Shown piece after piece: positions 1 to 6,464 of a stretch of 13,176 nt of DNA. This DNA is from a bacterium UBA1790. GTDB lineage: Bacteria; Bacteroidota; Bacteroidia; Bacteroidales; Muribaculaceae. Numbering within the stretch: the first letter of the stretch is position 1; each line of letters starts with the position of its first letter. The stretch lies in NCBI GenBank assembly GCA_002314465.1, contig DCGA01000142.1, positions 12,824 to 25,999 of the forward strand. Reading direction: 5' to 3'. The position numbers and the translations under genes are program-made. Under the pieces are notes generated by a model. It searched no databases, was not told the DNA's origin, and saw only the letters and a list, made by a program, of their open reading frames with translations.

Positions 1-641
1 ATGCATTCCGTGTAGGTGAGGATGGCCCCACTCATGAGCCCGTTGAACAGGAAGCTCAGATTCGTCTCATGGAGGAACTCAAGAACCACAGTGGTCGCAA
101 CAGTATGCTCGTGCTCCGTCCTGCCGATGGTCCCGAGACGTCTGTAGCGTGGAAGATGGCAATGGAGAATACACTTACTCCCACTGCGCTTATCCTTTCT
201 CGCCAGAACATCAATGACCTGCCCGCAGCAAGCGGTAACCGTTATCAGGAAGCCCTCGGTGCGATGAAGGGTGGTTACGTAGTTGTTAAGGAAGAGAATC
301 CTGACGTGATTCTCGTGGGTAACGGTTCCGAAGTATCAACCCTCGTGGCTGCAGCTGCAATTATTGCCGAGCAGGGTGTTAAGTCGCAGGTTGTATCGGT
401 TCCCTCGATAGGTCTCTTCCTCGACCAGGACAAATCTTACCGTCAGTCGGTGATACCTGCCGAAGTTCCGGCGTTTGGTCTTACAGCCGGACTTCCCTCA
501 ACACTCCGTAGAGTTGTTCCAACGGGAGAAATCTTTGGTCTGGACCATTTTGGAGCATCGGCTTCTTACAAAGTTCTGGACGAAAAATTCGGTTTTACCC
601 CCGAAAAAGTGGCTTTAAAAGTGCTTCAAACGTTAAAATAG
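1..641 (+). CDS. tkt: transketolase, C-terminal part (5' end outside window)
   Basis: Transketolase moves two-carbon ketol units between sugar phosphates in the cytosolic non-oxidative pentose phosphate pathway, using thiamine diphosphate. The reading frame is open from the window edge, with the first full codon at position 3. It opens with AFRVGEDGPTHEPVEQEAQ, the strongly conserved transketolase segment in the pyrimidine-binding domain. It continues through the LRPADGPET and SRQN region into the C-terminal transketolase domain (VILVGNGSEVSTLV, then VPSIGLFLDQ). About 213 residues of a protein usually near 670 are visible, so roughly the last third. The first ATG at 69 is internal and is not the start. 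The stop is TAG at 639-641. From memory, rpiB often follows tkt in Bacteroides; here an OmpA gene with its own promoter follows instead. The family call is very secure. Confidence 0.97.
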   Translation, partial: AFRVGEDGPTHEPVEQEAQIRLMEELKNHSGRNSMLVLRPADGPETSVAWKMAMENTLTPTALILSRQNINDLPAASGNRYQEALGAMKGGYVVVKEENPDVILVGNGSEVSTLVAAAAIIAEQGVKSQVVSVPSIGLFLDQDKSYRQSVIPAEVPAFGLTAGLPSTLRRVVPTGEIFGLDHFGASASYKVLDEKFGFTPEKVALKVLQTLK

Positions 642-682
642 GGCGTTTTTTCAACAAAAAGTGCATTTTTTTATTGGAAAAG

Positions 683-714
683 TATGTGTAATAGAAAAAA
701 AGTTCCTATATTTG
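683..714 (+). promoter_or_regulatory. Bacteroidota-type promoter for the OmpA gene
   Basis: TATATTTG at 707-714 is a perfect match to the Bacteroidota -7 consensus TAnnTTTG. About 20 bp upstream lies only a weak -33 candidate (TATGTG, 683-688). Transcription would start near 720, leaving an AT-rich leader of about 58 nt before the ATG at 779. The leader has no obvious Shine-Dalgarno sequence, as is usual in this phylum. Confidence 0.65.
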
Positions 715-778
715 CACAATAATTTGTACAAGAATATAAAATTTTTAATTGTTTAACAGATACAAAACACGTAAGTCT

Positions 779-2002
779 ATGAAAAAGATTACATTGATGG
801 CGCTTGCATGCGCCATGTTCATGGTTCCTACTGTTGCTAGCGCACAGGAGGTAACTTATGTTGAGGATCCCGCACAAGGTTATGTTTTCAACAAGTTCTG
901 TGATAACTGGTTTGTTGAGGCTCTCGGTGGTGCTGGTGTCATGATGTCTAAGTACGATGCTGAGGCTAAGTTCACTGACCGTATTGGTTGGAAGGGTAAC
1001 CTCGCAATCGGTAAGTGGTTCTCTCCCGTTATCGGCGTTCGCGTTGGTGGTGAGTTCAACCAAATGAAGGGTGTTGCTAAGGCTGGTTCAGTTTCTTCTC
1101 TCGGTATGCGCCAGGAGTCAGTTAAGACTGGTTACAACGCTCAGCAGTTCAACAACATCGGTGCTTTCGGTGATGTTATGTTCAACCTGACTAACCTCTT
1201 CTGTGGTTACAAGCCTGGTCGTTTCTACAACGCTGACCTCTATGCAGGTTTTGGTGTACATTGGGTATACGAGCGTGAGAACGACGGTAAGGGTGACTGG
1301 AAGTATGCTGGTGGTGACACTCACAGCCGCAACTTCTCAGCTCGCGTTGGTCTTCTTAACACATTCCGTCTGAGCGAGCACGTTAACCTGCTGCTCGACC
1401 TCCGCTTCGATGAGATGCAGGAGCACGTTGACGGTTTCACCAAGACTTGGGTTGAATATCCCTCTGCTCTCCTCGGTCTTTCTTACAAGTTCGACAAGAC
1501 AGAATGGAATGCTCCCGTTGTTCCCGTTTGCCCCACTTACAAGTACACAGATGCTGAAGGTGACGCTCTCGTTGCTCGTCTCGCTGCTGCTGATCGCAAG
1601 ATCGCTGACCTCGAAGAGCAGCTGAAGAACTGCCGCAAGCCCGCTCCCGTTGTACAGCAGGCTGCTCCCACAGTTGAGGCTCCCCTCGCAACTATCTACT
1701 ATCCCATCAACGTTTCTAAGATCGTAGGTGTACAGAACAACGTTGTTGACGCTGTTGCTAACGTAATGGCTGAAGAGTCTAACAACTACGAACTCACTGG
1801 TTGGGCTGATAACTACACTGGTAACGACAAGATCAACACTCGCCTCCGTAAGGAGCGTGTTGCTGGCGTTAAGGAAGCTCTCGTAGGCAAGGGTATCGCT
1901 GCTGATCGTCTGAACACTCAGATCAACGATGGTAACCTTACTAACTACGGTCCCAAGTGTGCTTCTCTTGACCGTGCCGTAACTATCGTTCGCGCTAAGT
2001 AA
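779..2002 (+). CDS. OmpA-family outer membrane protein
   Basis: This is a 407-residue outer-membrane protein expected to anchor the outer membrane to peptidoglycan. Residues 1-22 form a signal peptide (MKK, hydrophobic core, ASA-Q cleavage). Residues about 30-245 alternate aromatic and small residues in amphipathic strands, as in an N-terminal beta-barrel. Residues about 258-285 are a short coiled coil bounded by Cys251 and Cys285, followed by a Pro/Ala/Val linker (287-303). Residues 304-407 are an OmpA-like periplasmic domain. In it, GWADNYTG supplies Asp344 and N..LRKERV supplies Arg360, matching the Asp and Arg that bind diaminopimelate in the family. An in-frame ATG at 749 exists, but the ATG at 779 begins the signal peptide directly and is preferred. 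Codon use is strongly biased (GCT, GTT, CGT, AAC), suggesting very high expression. It has its own promoter and a strong terminator, so it is probably monocistronic. Confidence 0.93.
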   Translation: MKKITLMALACAMFMVPTVASAQEVTYVEDPAQGYVFNKFCDNWFVEALGGAGVMMSKYDAEAKFTDRIGWKGNLAIGKWFSPVIGVRVGGEFNQMKGVAKAGSVSSLGMRQESVKTGYNAQQFNNIGAFGDVMFNLTNLFCGYKPGRFYNADLYAGFGVHWVYERENDGKGDWKYAGGDTHSRNFSARVGLLNTFRLSEHVNLLLDLRFDEMQEHVDGFTKTWVEYPSALLGLSYKFDKTEWNAPVVPVCPTYKYTDAEGDALVARLAAADRKIADLEEQLKNCRKPAPVVQQAAPTVEAPLATIYYPINVSKIVGVQNNVVDAVANVMAEESNNYELTGWADNYTGNDKINTRLRKERVAGVKEALVGKGIAADRLNTQINDGNLTNYGPKCASLDRAVTIVRAK

Positions 2003-2024
2003 TTTATCACAACGATAATACATT

Positions 2025-2056
2025 AAAAACGCTCCCATTCCGGGAGCGTTTTTTTT
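2025..2056 (+). terminator. intrinsic terminator of the OmpA gene
   Basis: AACGCTCCC (2028-2036) pairs perfectly with GGGAGCGTT (2042-2050) around a five-base loop, followed by six T (2051-2056). The A-run before the stem (2025-2029) could extend it and make the terminator work weakly in both directions. Confidence 0.93.
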
Positions 2057-2078
2057 ATGCTTAAAGTGAATGTGGCAC

Positions 2079-2086
2079 AATATTTG
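2079..2086 (+). promoter_or_regulatory. probable -7 box for the yqaE-like gene
   Basis: AATATTTG differs from TAnnTTTG at one position. It lies 22 bp after the OmpA terminator and about 60 bp before the small gene. A TTTATG at 2054-2059 is the best -33 candidate at suitable spacing, but it is weak. The call rests mainly on position, because a gene follows a strong terminator and needs a promoter. Confidence 0.4.
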
Positions 2087-2099
2087 CTCGACTATGTTC

Positions 2100-2118
2100 A
2101 GTAGCAATTATTGCTACT
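2100..2118 (+). repeat. 19-bp perfect palindrome in the yqaE-like leader
   Basis: AGTAGCAAT (2100-2108) and ATTGCTACT (2110-2118) are perfect inverted arms around a single T. The element lies just downstream of the presumed -7 box and about 30 bp before the ATG. It could be an operator for a dimeric regulator, or a hairpin at the 5' end of the mRNA. There is no T-run, so it is not a terminator. Confidence 0.75.
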
Positions 2119-2148
2119 CTTGGTTACACAAATTCATTTAGTTTTACT

Positions 2149-2298
2149 ATGGGAATCTTAAGAGTTTTACTTTGTATCATATTTCCTCCCCTTGCTGTTC
2201 TGGATAAGGGTTGTGGTTCTTTCCTCATCATTTGCATTCTCACGCTGTGCGGATGGATACCAGGTATAATCGGTGCTCTCATCATCAATAATAAGTGA
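2149..2298 (+). CDS. YqaE/Pmp3-family (UPF0057) small membrane protein
   Basis: This 49-residue gene is very short but well supported. The translation runs MGILRVLLCIIFPPLAVLDK, then a Gly/Cys turn, then a second hydrophobic helix containing LTLCGWIPGIIGALII, then NNK and TGA. The pattern of helix 1 with FPPLAV, a short turn, and helix 2 with a WIPGIIGA-type motif is the signature of the YqaE/Pmp3 family. These two-helix membrane proteins are known as Pmp3 in yeast and as stress- and salt-induced proteins in plants and bacteria. Typical members have about 50-55 residues, so this one is full length. No Shine-Dalgarno is evident before the ATG. It sits alone between a terminator and the promoter of the next gene. 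The family call is confident; the role (membrane potential or envelope stress adaptation) is inferred from the family. Confidence 0.9.
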   Translation: MGILRVLLCIIFPPLAVLDKGCGSFLIICILTLCGWIPGIIGALIINNK

Positions 2299-2334
2299 AA
2301 TGTTTGATAGGATTGTGAAGATTATTGCGTAATT

Positions 2335-2366
2335 ATTGCATATGCATAAGAGTTTTATTACCTTTG
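2335..2366 (+). promoter_or_regulatory. Bacteroidota-type promoter for the Tubby-like gene
   Basis: TACCTTTG at 2359-2366 is a perfect -7 box, with ATTG (2335-2338) exactly 20 bp upstream as the -33. The spacer holds the palindrome TGCATATGCA (2337-2346), which would place a bound regulator directly over the promoter. The leader would be roughly 30 nt. Confidence 0.75.
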
Positions 2367-2405
2367 CAATAACCAATAATTATTAATCTTTTAAAAGTCG
2401 TGTTT

Positions 2406-2981
2406 ATGGATAAATTCTTCAGTAACGACACTTATTTTGTCGACGAGAAAGCTTTTACAGTAATTAATGAGTACAAGATTTATAATACCGAAGGTACTCA
2501 GGTAGGTGTTGCTCGCGAAAATGGTTCTGCCGCTCGAGTGGCACTTTCTCTTGTTGCAAGCAAAAAGAATATCCCGTTTAAGATTGACATTACCGATGCC
2601 GAAGGTCATGTGGTTTCTACTCTCACAAAGGGTGTAACAATTTTCATGCCCACAATTAAGATGCTTGATGGCCAGGGACAACAGATTGCTACAATCAAGC
2701 AGAAGTTCGGTCTTAAGCCAAAGTTTGATATCACCGATATGTCGGGTCGTGCAATCGGCACCATCAAGGGCGATTTTGTAGCGTGGAATTTTACTATTCT
2801 TGATGCCATTGGCAACGAGGTGGGTACAATATCAAAGAAATACAACGGTCTTGGACGAGAGATGTTTACAACTGCCGATAAGTATGTTGTTACAGTATCG
2901 CCTTCTCTCAACGATGAAGTTCTTCGCTCCACTATTATTTCGATTGCCGCAGGTCTTGATATGATATTAAAAGAAGACTAA
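2406..2981 (+). CDS. Tubby/LURP-one/scramblase-like beta-repeat protein
   Basis: This is a 191-residue cytoplasmic protein with no signal peptide. It contains repeated units of the form hydrophobic-x-I-x-D-x-x-G-x-x-V/I-x-T-I. The clearest are at residues about 60-76 (FKIDITDAEGHVV), 84-100, 107-123 (FDITDMSGRAIGTI) and 129-145 (FTILDAIGNEVGTI), with a weaker one at 23-38. These read as successive beta-hairpins, followed by LGREMFTTADKYVVTV and a hydrophobic C-terminal helix (about 173-188). That arrangement resembles the Tubby-like fold shared by LURP-one-related proteins and phospholipid scramblases, where a barrel surrounds a C-terminal hydrophobic helix. An in-frame GTG at 2400 would add two residues; the ATG at 2406 is preferred. 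Possible roles are lipid binding or membrane-associated scaffolding, by fold resemblance only. No catalytic residues are evident. It is single-gene with its own promoter. Confidence 0.7.
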   Translation: MDKFFSNDTYFVDEKAFTVINEYKIYNTEGTQVGVARENGSAARVALSLVASKKNIPFKIDITDAEGHVVSTLTKGVTIFMPTIKMLDGQGQQIATIKQKFGLKPKFDITDMSGRAIGTIKGDFVAWNFTILDAIGNEVGTISKKYNGLGREMFTTADKYVVTVSPSLNDEVLRSTIISIAAGLDMILKED

Positions 2982-3087
2982 TGTTCTTTCGTGACGAAAT
3001 TGTCTACTGAGATGGCATATTCGTTTTAACTACTGATTAAACCTTATTAACAATACAAAGATTTAAAATTTGTAATTGTTTTAGATA

Positions 3088-3124
3088 AAAGGCAATATTC
3101 GCAATCTTTTGCGGTATTGCCTTT
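3088..3124 (+). terminator. probable terminator of the Tubby-like gene
   Basis: AAAGGCAATA (3088-3097) pairs with TATTGCC plus TTT (3115-3124), and inside it CGCAA (3100-3104) pairs with TTGCG (3109-3113) around TCTT. The stem is long, with a small asymmetric internal loop. The 3' T-stretch is interrupted (TTTGTTGTTGT), so efficiency is uncertain. A weaker AT-rich hairpin (3051-3059 with 3069-3078, followed by TTTT) lies just upstream and may assist. Confidence 0.65.
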
Positions 3125-3152
3125 GTTGTTGTACGGATATGACTTAATTTTG
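3122..3152 (+). promoter_or_regulatory. Bacteroidota-type promoter for the DUF2147 gene
   Basis: TAATTTTG at 3145-3152 is a perfect -7 box, with TTTG (3122-3125) 19 bp upstream. The -33 overlaps the tail of the preceding terminator. The leader would be about 25 nt before the ATG at 3185. Confidence 0.75.
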
Positions 3153-3184
3153 TCTAATAATGTAAATCAACAAAATTTAGACTT

Positions 3185-3619
3185 ATGAAGAAATTAGTTT
3201 TATTAATTGTCGTAGCACTGCTTACTGTTGCCAGTGCATTTGCTCAGAGCGACAAGGTAGTAGGTACTTATAAAGCCGTTCGCGAAGGTGTGACCTCTAA
3301 GGTTAAGGTATTTAAGAACGGTGACGGTTATCGCGCTCAGGTAATATGGGTAGACAATCTCAAAAAGGCCGATGGCTCTATTCGCCTTGACGAAAAGAAT
3401 CCTGACCCTGCAAAGCGTAAAGTCCAGGCCGATAATATTGTTCTTATCGACAAGGTAAAGTTCAACGGCAAGGACAAGTGGGAAGGCGGTAAGATTTATG
3501 ATCCTACCAGTGGTAAGGTCTATAAGGTTTCTCTTTACTTTAAAGACGAAAAGACTCTTACGGTTAAGGGATCAATCGGTCCGTTCTTCCAAAGAATGTA
3601 TTGGACTAAAATCCAGTAA
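3185..3619 (+). CDS. secreted DUF2147 protein
   Basis: This 144-residue exported protein has a clear signal peptide (MKKLVLLIVVALLTVASAFA-Q, cleavage after residue 20). The mature part follows the DUF2147 pattern. It begins with VVGTYKAVREG, a small beta domain that in other members starts with G-x-W. Next comes YRAQVIWVDN, then the dipeptide-rich NPDPAKR segment. It ends with the diagnostic WEGGKIYDPTSGKVY (99-113) and LTVKGSIGPFFQRMYW (125-140). Family members are periplasmic lipocalin-like beta proteins of unknown biochemical role, often 120-160 residues, so this one is full length. It has its own promoter and a terminator candidate downstream, so it appears monocistronic. No enzymatic function can be assigned from sequence. 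Confidence 0.88.
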   Translation: MKKLVLLIVVALLTVASAFAQSDKVVGTYKAVREGVTSKVKVFKNGDGYRAQVIWVDNLKKADGSIRLDEKNPDPAKRKVQADNIVLIDKVKFNGKDKWEGGKIYDPTSGKVYKVSLYFKDEKTLTVKGSIGPFFQRMYWTKIQ

Positions 3620-3646
3620 TAAATCTAACATACAAATGATTCCAGC

Positions 3647-3687
3647 GGGTTGTGCGTCATTGGCGTTACAACCCTCTGCCCTTTTTT
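3647..3687 (+). terminator. probable terminator of the DUF2147 gene
   Basis: GGGTTGT (3647-3653) pairs with ACAACCC (3668-3674) around a 14-base loop that may itself fold (CG...CG). A run of six T (3682-3687) follows after a seven-base gap. The gap between stem and T-run is longer than ideal, so this is moderate support. Confidence 0.55.
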
Positions 3688-3746
3688 ATGAAAAACAAAA
3701 TCAAGCTAAGTTATTAACATCGCATCTTTAGTTCAGTTTTTTTATT

Positions 3747-3754
3747 TAATTTTG
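3747..3754 (+). promoter_or_regulatory. -7 box for the MATE-malY operon
   Basis: TAATTTTG is a perfect match to TAnnTTTG. No convincing -33 TTTG is present at 19-21 bp. Transcription would begin near 3761, about 18 nt before the ATG at 3779. The in-frame TTG at 3752 lies inside this box and so cannot be the start codon if the promoter is real. Confidence 0.6.
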
Positions 3755-3778
3755 CAGTCGCAAAGATTGTTACACGAT

Positions 3779-5227
3779 ATGGTACAGACTAAAGATGGAT
3801 TATTGGCAATGATACGCGACGGCGAGCAGATGTCGTTGCGCCAGCAACTGTATCTTGCTACCCAACTCAGTGTGCCGGCAATCATGGCCCAACTTTCATC
3901 TATCATCATGCAATACATAGATGCGTCGATGGTGGGAAACCTTGGAGCCAATGAGGCAGCTGCCATAGGACTTGTATCTACTACATTGTGGATGTTCGGC
4001 GGACTGTGCAACGCTTTTACCATAGGTTTTTCGGTTCAGGTAGCTCATCTCATCGGGGCAAAGCAACAGGCATCGGCTCGCAGTGTACTACGCCAGTCTA
4101 TTGTCGCGTGTGTTTTGCTTGGGTTAGGTATTGCATCGCTTGGAGCACTAATTAGTCCATTCCTGCCAGGTTGGCTTGGCGGTAATGAAGAGATATGCGG
4201 TGATTCTTCGACCTACTTCTTACTTTTTACCCTGTGCATCCCGTTCATTATCCTTAATATGCTGGCAAGTGGTATGTTAAGGTGTAGTGGTAATATGCGT
4301 ATTCCCAGTATCCTTAACATTCTCATGTGCGTTCTGGATGTGATATTTAACTTCGTTTTCATATTCCCAACGCGCGACGTTACTCTCATGGGGTTAAGTT
4401 TCTCAATCCCTGGTGCAGGATTAGGGGTTATAGGTGCGGCATTGGGTACAGGACTTGCCGAGGTTATTGTATGCGGGCTTATGGTATACTATCTTGTGAT
4501 GCGTTCCGGCGAATTGCGACTAACACAAGACTCGGGTTCGTTCAAGCCTACACGCACTGTCGTTGTCAAGGCTGTACACATTTCATTTCCCATGGCATTG
4601 CAGCAGTTTGTCATGTCGACTGCTCACATCATGACCACCATGATTGTTGCTCCGTTAGGAAACATCTCTATTGCTGCTAATTCTCTGGCCATTACTGCCG
4701 AGAGTCTATGTTATATGCCTGGATATGGTATTGGTGATGCCGCGACCACACTTGTGGGGCAAAGCCTTGGTGCTGGTCGTAGGTATCTTGCCCGGCAGTT
4801 TGCACGCATAACCGTATTGCTCGGTATGTCGGTGATGGGTCTTATGGGAGTGCTTATGTATGTCGCTGCTCCTGCTATGATGGGTTTTATGACAAATGTT
4901 CCCGATGTCATTGACCTTGGAGCATCTGTATTAAGGATTGAGGCGTTTGCCGAGCCTTTCTTTGCCGCTGCCATTGTGACCTATGGTGTGTTTGTAGGTG
5001 CAGGAGATACGCTTGTTCCTTGCTGGATGAATGTAGGAAGTGTGTGGTGTGTGCGACTTACTCTTGCTTGGCTTCTGGTAAATGTGGTTGGCATGGGACT
5101 TGTAGGTATGTGGGTTGCTATGGCAGTTGAATTGTGTTGCCGTGGTCTTATATTCCTATTGCGCTTGTGGCGTGGTAACTGGACCAAGAAGTCAAAGCTT
5201 GCGTCCTCGGTTTTAATTGATGATTAA
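3779..5227 (+). CDS. MATE-family multidrug/metabolite efflux transporter
   Basis: This is a 482-residue inner-membrane transporter with about twelve hydrophobic segments in two halves. The N-terminal part (LATQLSVPAIMAQLSSIIMQ, then YIDASMVGNLGANEAAAIGL) carries the usual MATE signature: a Pro in helix 1 and the D-x-x-[MF]-[IV]-G-x-LG segment. The second half repeats it with FPMALQQFVMSTAHIM, followed by GYGIGDAATTLVGQSLGAG, the conserved helix with the GQ-x-x-G-A motif. MATE proteins exchange Na+ or H+ for cationic drugs or metabolites; the substrate here is unknown. Length is normal for the family (about 450-480). The start at 3779 is chosen over the in-frame TTG at 3752 because the latter overlaps the promoter. 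The downstream C-S lyase gene begins 18 bp after the stop with no terminator or promoter between, so the two are probably co-transcribed. Confidence 0.93.
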   Translation: MVQTKDGLLAMIRDGEQMSLRQQLYLATQLSVPAIMAQLSSIIMQYIDASMVGNLGANEAAAIGLVSTTLWMFGGLCNAFTIGFSVQVAHLIGAKQQASARSVLRQSIVACVLLGLGIASLGALISPFLPGWLGGNEEICGDSSTYFLLFTLCIPFIILNMLASGMLRCSGNMRIPSILNILMCVLDVIFNFVFIFPTRDVTLMGLSFSIPGAGLGVIGAALGTGLAEVIVCGLMVYYLVMRSGELRLTQDSGSFKPTRTVVVKAVHISFPMALQQFVMSTAHIMTTMIVAPLGNISIAANSLAITAESLCYMPGYGIGDAATTLVGQSLGAGRRYLARQFARITVLLGMSVMGLMGVLMYVAAPAMMGFMTNVPDVIDLGASVLRIEAFAEPFFAAAIVTYGVFVGAGDTLVPCWMNVGSVWCVRLTLAWLLVNVVGMGLVGMWVAMAVELCCRGLIFLLRLWRGNWTKKSKLASSVLIDD

Positions 5228-5245
5228 ACGATAATAATTATTGAG

Positions 5246-6412
5246 ATGAAATACGATTTTGATACTTTGGTTAATCGCAAAGGAACCGGCTCTTATAAGT
5301 GGGATTCAAGCGAGATTGAGGCCGATGTGCTTCCCATGTGGGTTGCCGATATGGATTTAAAGACCGCTCCGTGTATCATAGATACCCTGCGCAATAGGGT
5401 AGAGCATGGCGTTTTCGGATATGTGAGTGTCCCCGATGCCTATTATGATGCGGTAATCAGTTGGTTCTCGCGTCGTCACGGCTGGGAAATCAAGCGCGAG
5501 TGGATTCAGTATACCAGTGGCGTCGTACCTGCCATCTCTGCTATTATCAAGGGGCTAACTCAACCTGCAGACCAAGTGCTTGTGATGACTCCGGTATATA
5601 ATTGTTTCTTCTCGTCGATACGCAATAACGGTTGTACTGCGGTAGAGTGTCCGCTTGTTTACGAAAACAACACATACACCATAGATTATCAGGCTCTTGA
5701 ACAGTGCGCTGCCAACCCTGATGTTAAGATACTGCTTTTGTGCAATCCTCACAATCCTGCGTGTAGGGTTTGGACTCGCGAAGAACTCGTGAAGATAGGC
5801 GAGGTGTGCAAGCGTAATAATGTTATTGTCGTGAGCGATGAAATCCATTGCGAACTTGTGATGAGCGGCCATCAATTCACTCCCTTTGCTTCGGTTTCTC
5901 AGGAGATGCAGGATATGTGCATTACCTGCAATTCTCCAAGTAAATCGTTCAATACGGCTGGATTACAGATTGCCAACATCATTTGTAACAATACCGAGTG
6001 GCAGCAGCGCATTGACCGTGCTATAAATGACAATGAGGTGTGCGATGTTAATCCCTTCGGTGTTGCGGGGCTTATCGCTGCATATAACGAAGGAGAGGAA
6101 TGGCTCACCGAACTGTGTGAATATATTGAGGGAAATTATAATCTTGTGAAAGAGTTCTTTTCAAAGAATCTTCCTCAATTCCCTGTCACTACCCTTGAAG
6201 GTACTTATCTTGTGTGGATAGATTGTCGCAATACCGGGCAAACAAGCGATGAAATTACTCGTAAGCTTTTCGAGGAGGCGCGTGTGCTGCTTAACAGTGG
6301 AACAATGTATGGTGCTGCTGGTGAAGGATTTGTGCGACTCAACATCGCATGTCCGCGCTCGCGTGTGGAGGAGGCATTGAATCGCATGCTGCCTGTTCTT
6401 AAGGCATTGTAA
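5246..6412 (+). CDS. MalY/PatB-type PLP-dependent C-S lyase (aminotransferase fold)
   Basis: This 388-residue fold-type I PLP enzyme is predicted to cleave C-S bonds (cystathionine or cysteine beta-lyase), releasing pyruvate, ammonia and a thiol in the cytosol. It opens with the group's pattern RKGTGSYKWD and LPMWVADMD, which separates MalY/PatB from ordinary class I/II aminotransferases. Visible PLP contacts are Tyr118 (TPVYNCF), the NPHNP loop with Asn170, Asp198 (VSDEIHCEL), the Schiff-base Lys233 (SPSKSFNTAG) and the substrate-carboxylate Arg near 364-371 (VRLNIACPR). Lys233 has the same number as the PLP lysine recalled for E. coli MalY. The usual Gly after NPHNP-x is Cys173 here (NPHNPACRVW). 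It lies 18 bp after the MATE gene, so it likely shares that promoter, and it ends at a hairpin facing the convergent glycogen operon. Precise substrate is undetermined; a plain aminotransferase is less likely. Confidence 0.9.
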   Translation: MKYDFDTLVNRKGTGSYKWDSSEIEADVLPMWVADMDLKTAPCIIDTLRNRVEHGVFGYVSVPDAYYDAVISWFSRRHGWEIKREWIQYTSGVVPAISAIIKGLTQPADQVLVMTPVYNCFFSSIRNNGCTAVECPLVYENNTYTIDYQALEQCAANPDVKILLLCNPHNPACRVWTREELVKIGEVCKRNNVIVVSDEIHCELVMSGHQFTPFASVSQEMQDMCITCNSPSKSFNTAGLQIANIICNNTEWQQRIDRAINDNEVCDVNPFGVAGLIAAYNEGEEWLTELCEYIEGNYNLVKEFFSKNLPQFPVTTLEGTYLVWIDCRNTGQTSDEITRKLFEEARVLLNSGTMYGAAGEGFVRLNIACPRSRVEEALNRMLPVLKAL

Positions 6413-6417
6413 ATAAC

Positions 6418-6445
6418 AACGGGGATTGAATCATCAATCCCCGTT
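6418..6445. terminator. bidirectional hairpin between convergent operons
   Basis: AACGGGGATTGA (6418-6429) pairs perfectly with TCAATCCCCGTT (6434-6445) around ATCA, giving a 12-bp stem. It lies 6 bp after the malY-like stop and 20 bp after the stop of the convergent GH57 gene. T-runs are weak on both sides (ACTGTTAT on plus, GTTATTT on minus). It is probably a shared terminator or mRNA-end stabiliser. Confidence 0.75.
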
Positions 6446-6464
6446 ACTGTTATATCAAGTATGT

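Noticed and set aside
641..680. Possible terminator after transketolase
   Set aside because: The only stems are A/T pairs (AAAAA with TTTTT around GTGCA) or a five-base stem overlapping the stop, too weak to list as a feature.
749..778. Upstream ATG at 749 adding ten residues to the OmpA protein
   Set aside because: It would place a charged extension (MFNRYKTRKS) before a textbook signal peptide that begins at the ATG at 779.
1337..2107. 256-residue open frame on the minus strand opposite the OmpA gene
   Set aside because: It is a mirror of the strongly codon-biased OmpA gene, has no family-like composition and no promoter, and crosses the strong OmpA terminator.
5246..6412. MalY as a regulator of maltose genes, given the nearby glycogen operon
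   Set aside because: That moonlighting role depends on MalT, an E. coli-type activator not seen here; proximity to the glucan genes is convergent and separated by a terminator.
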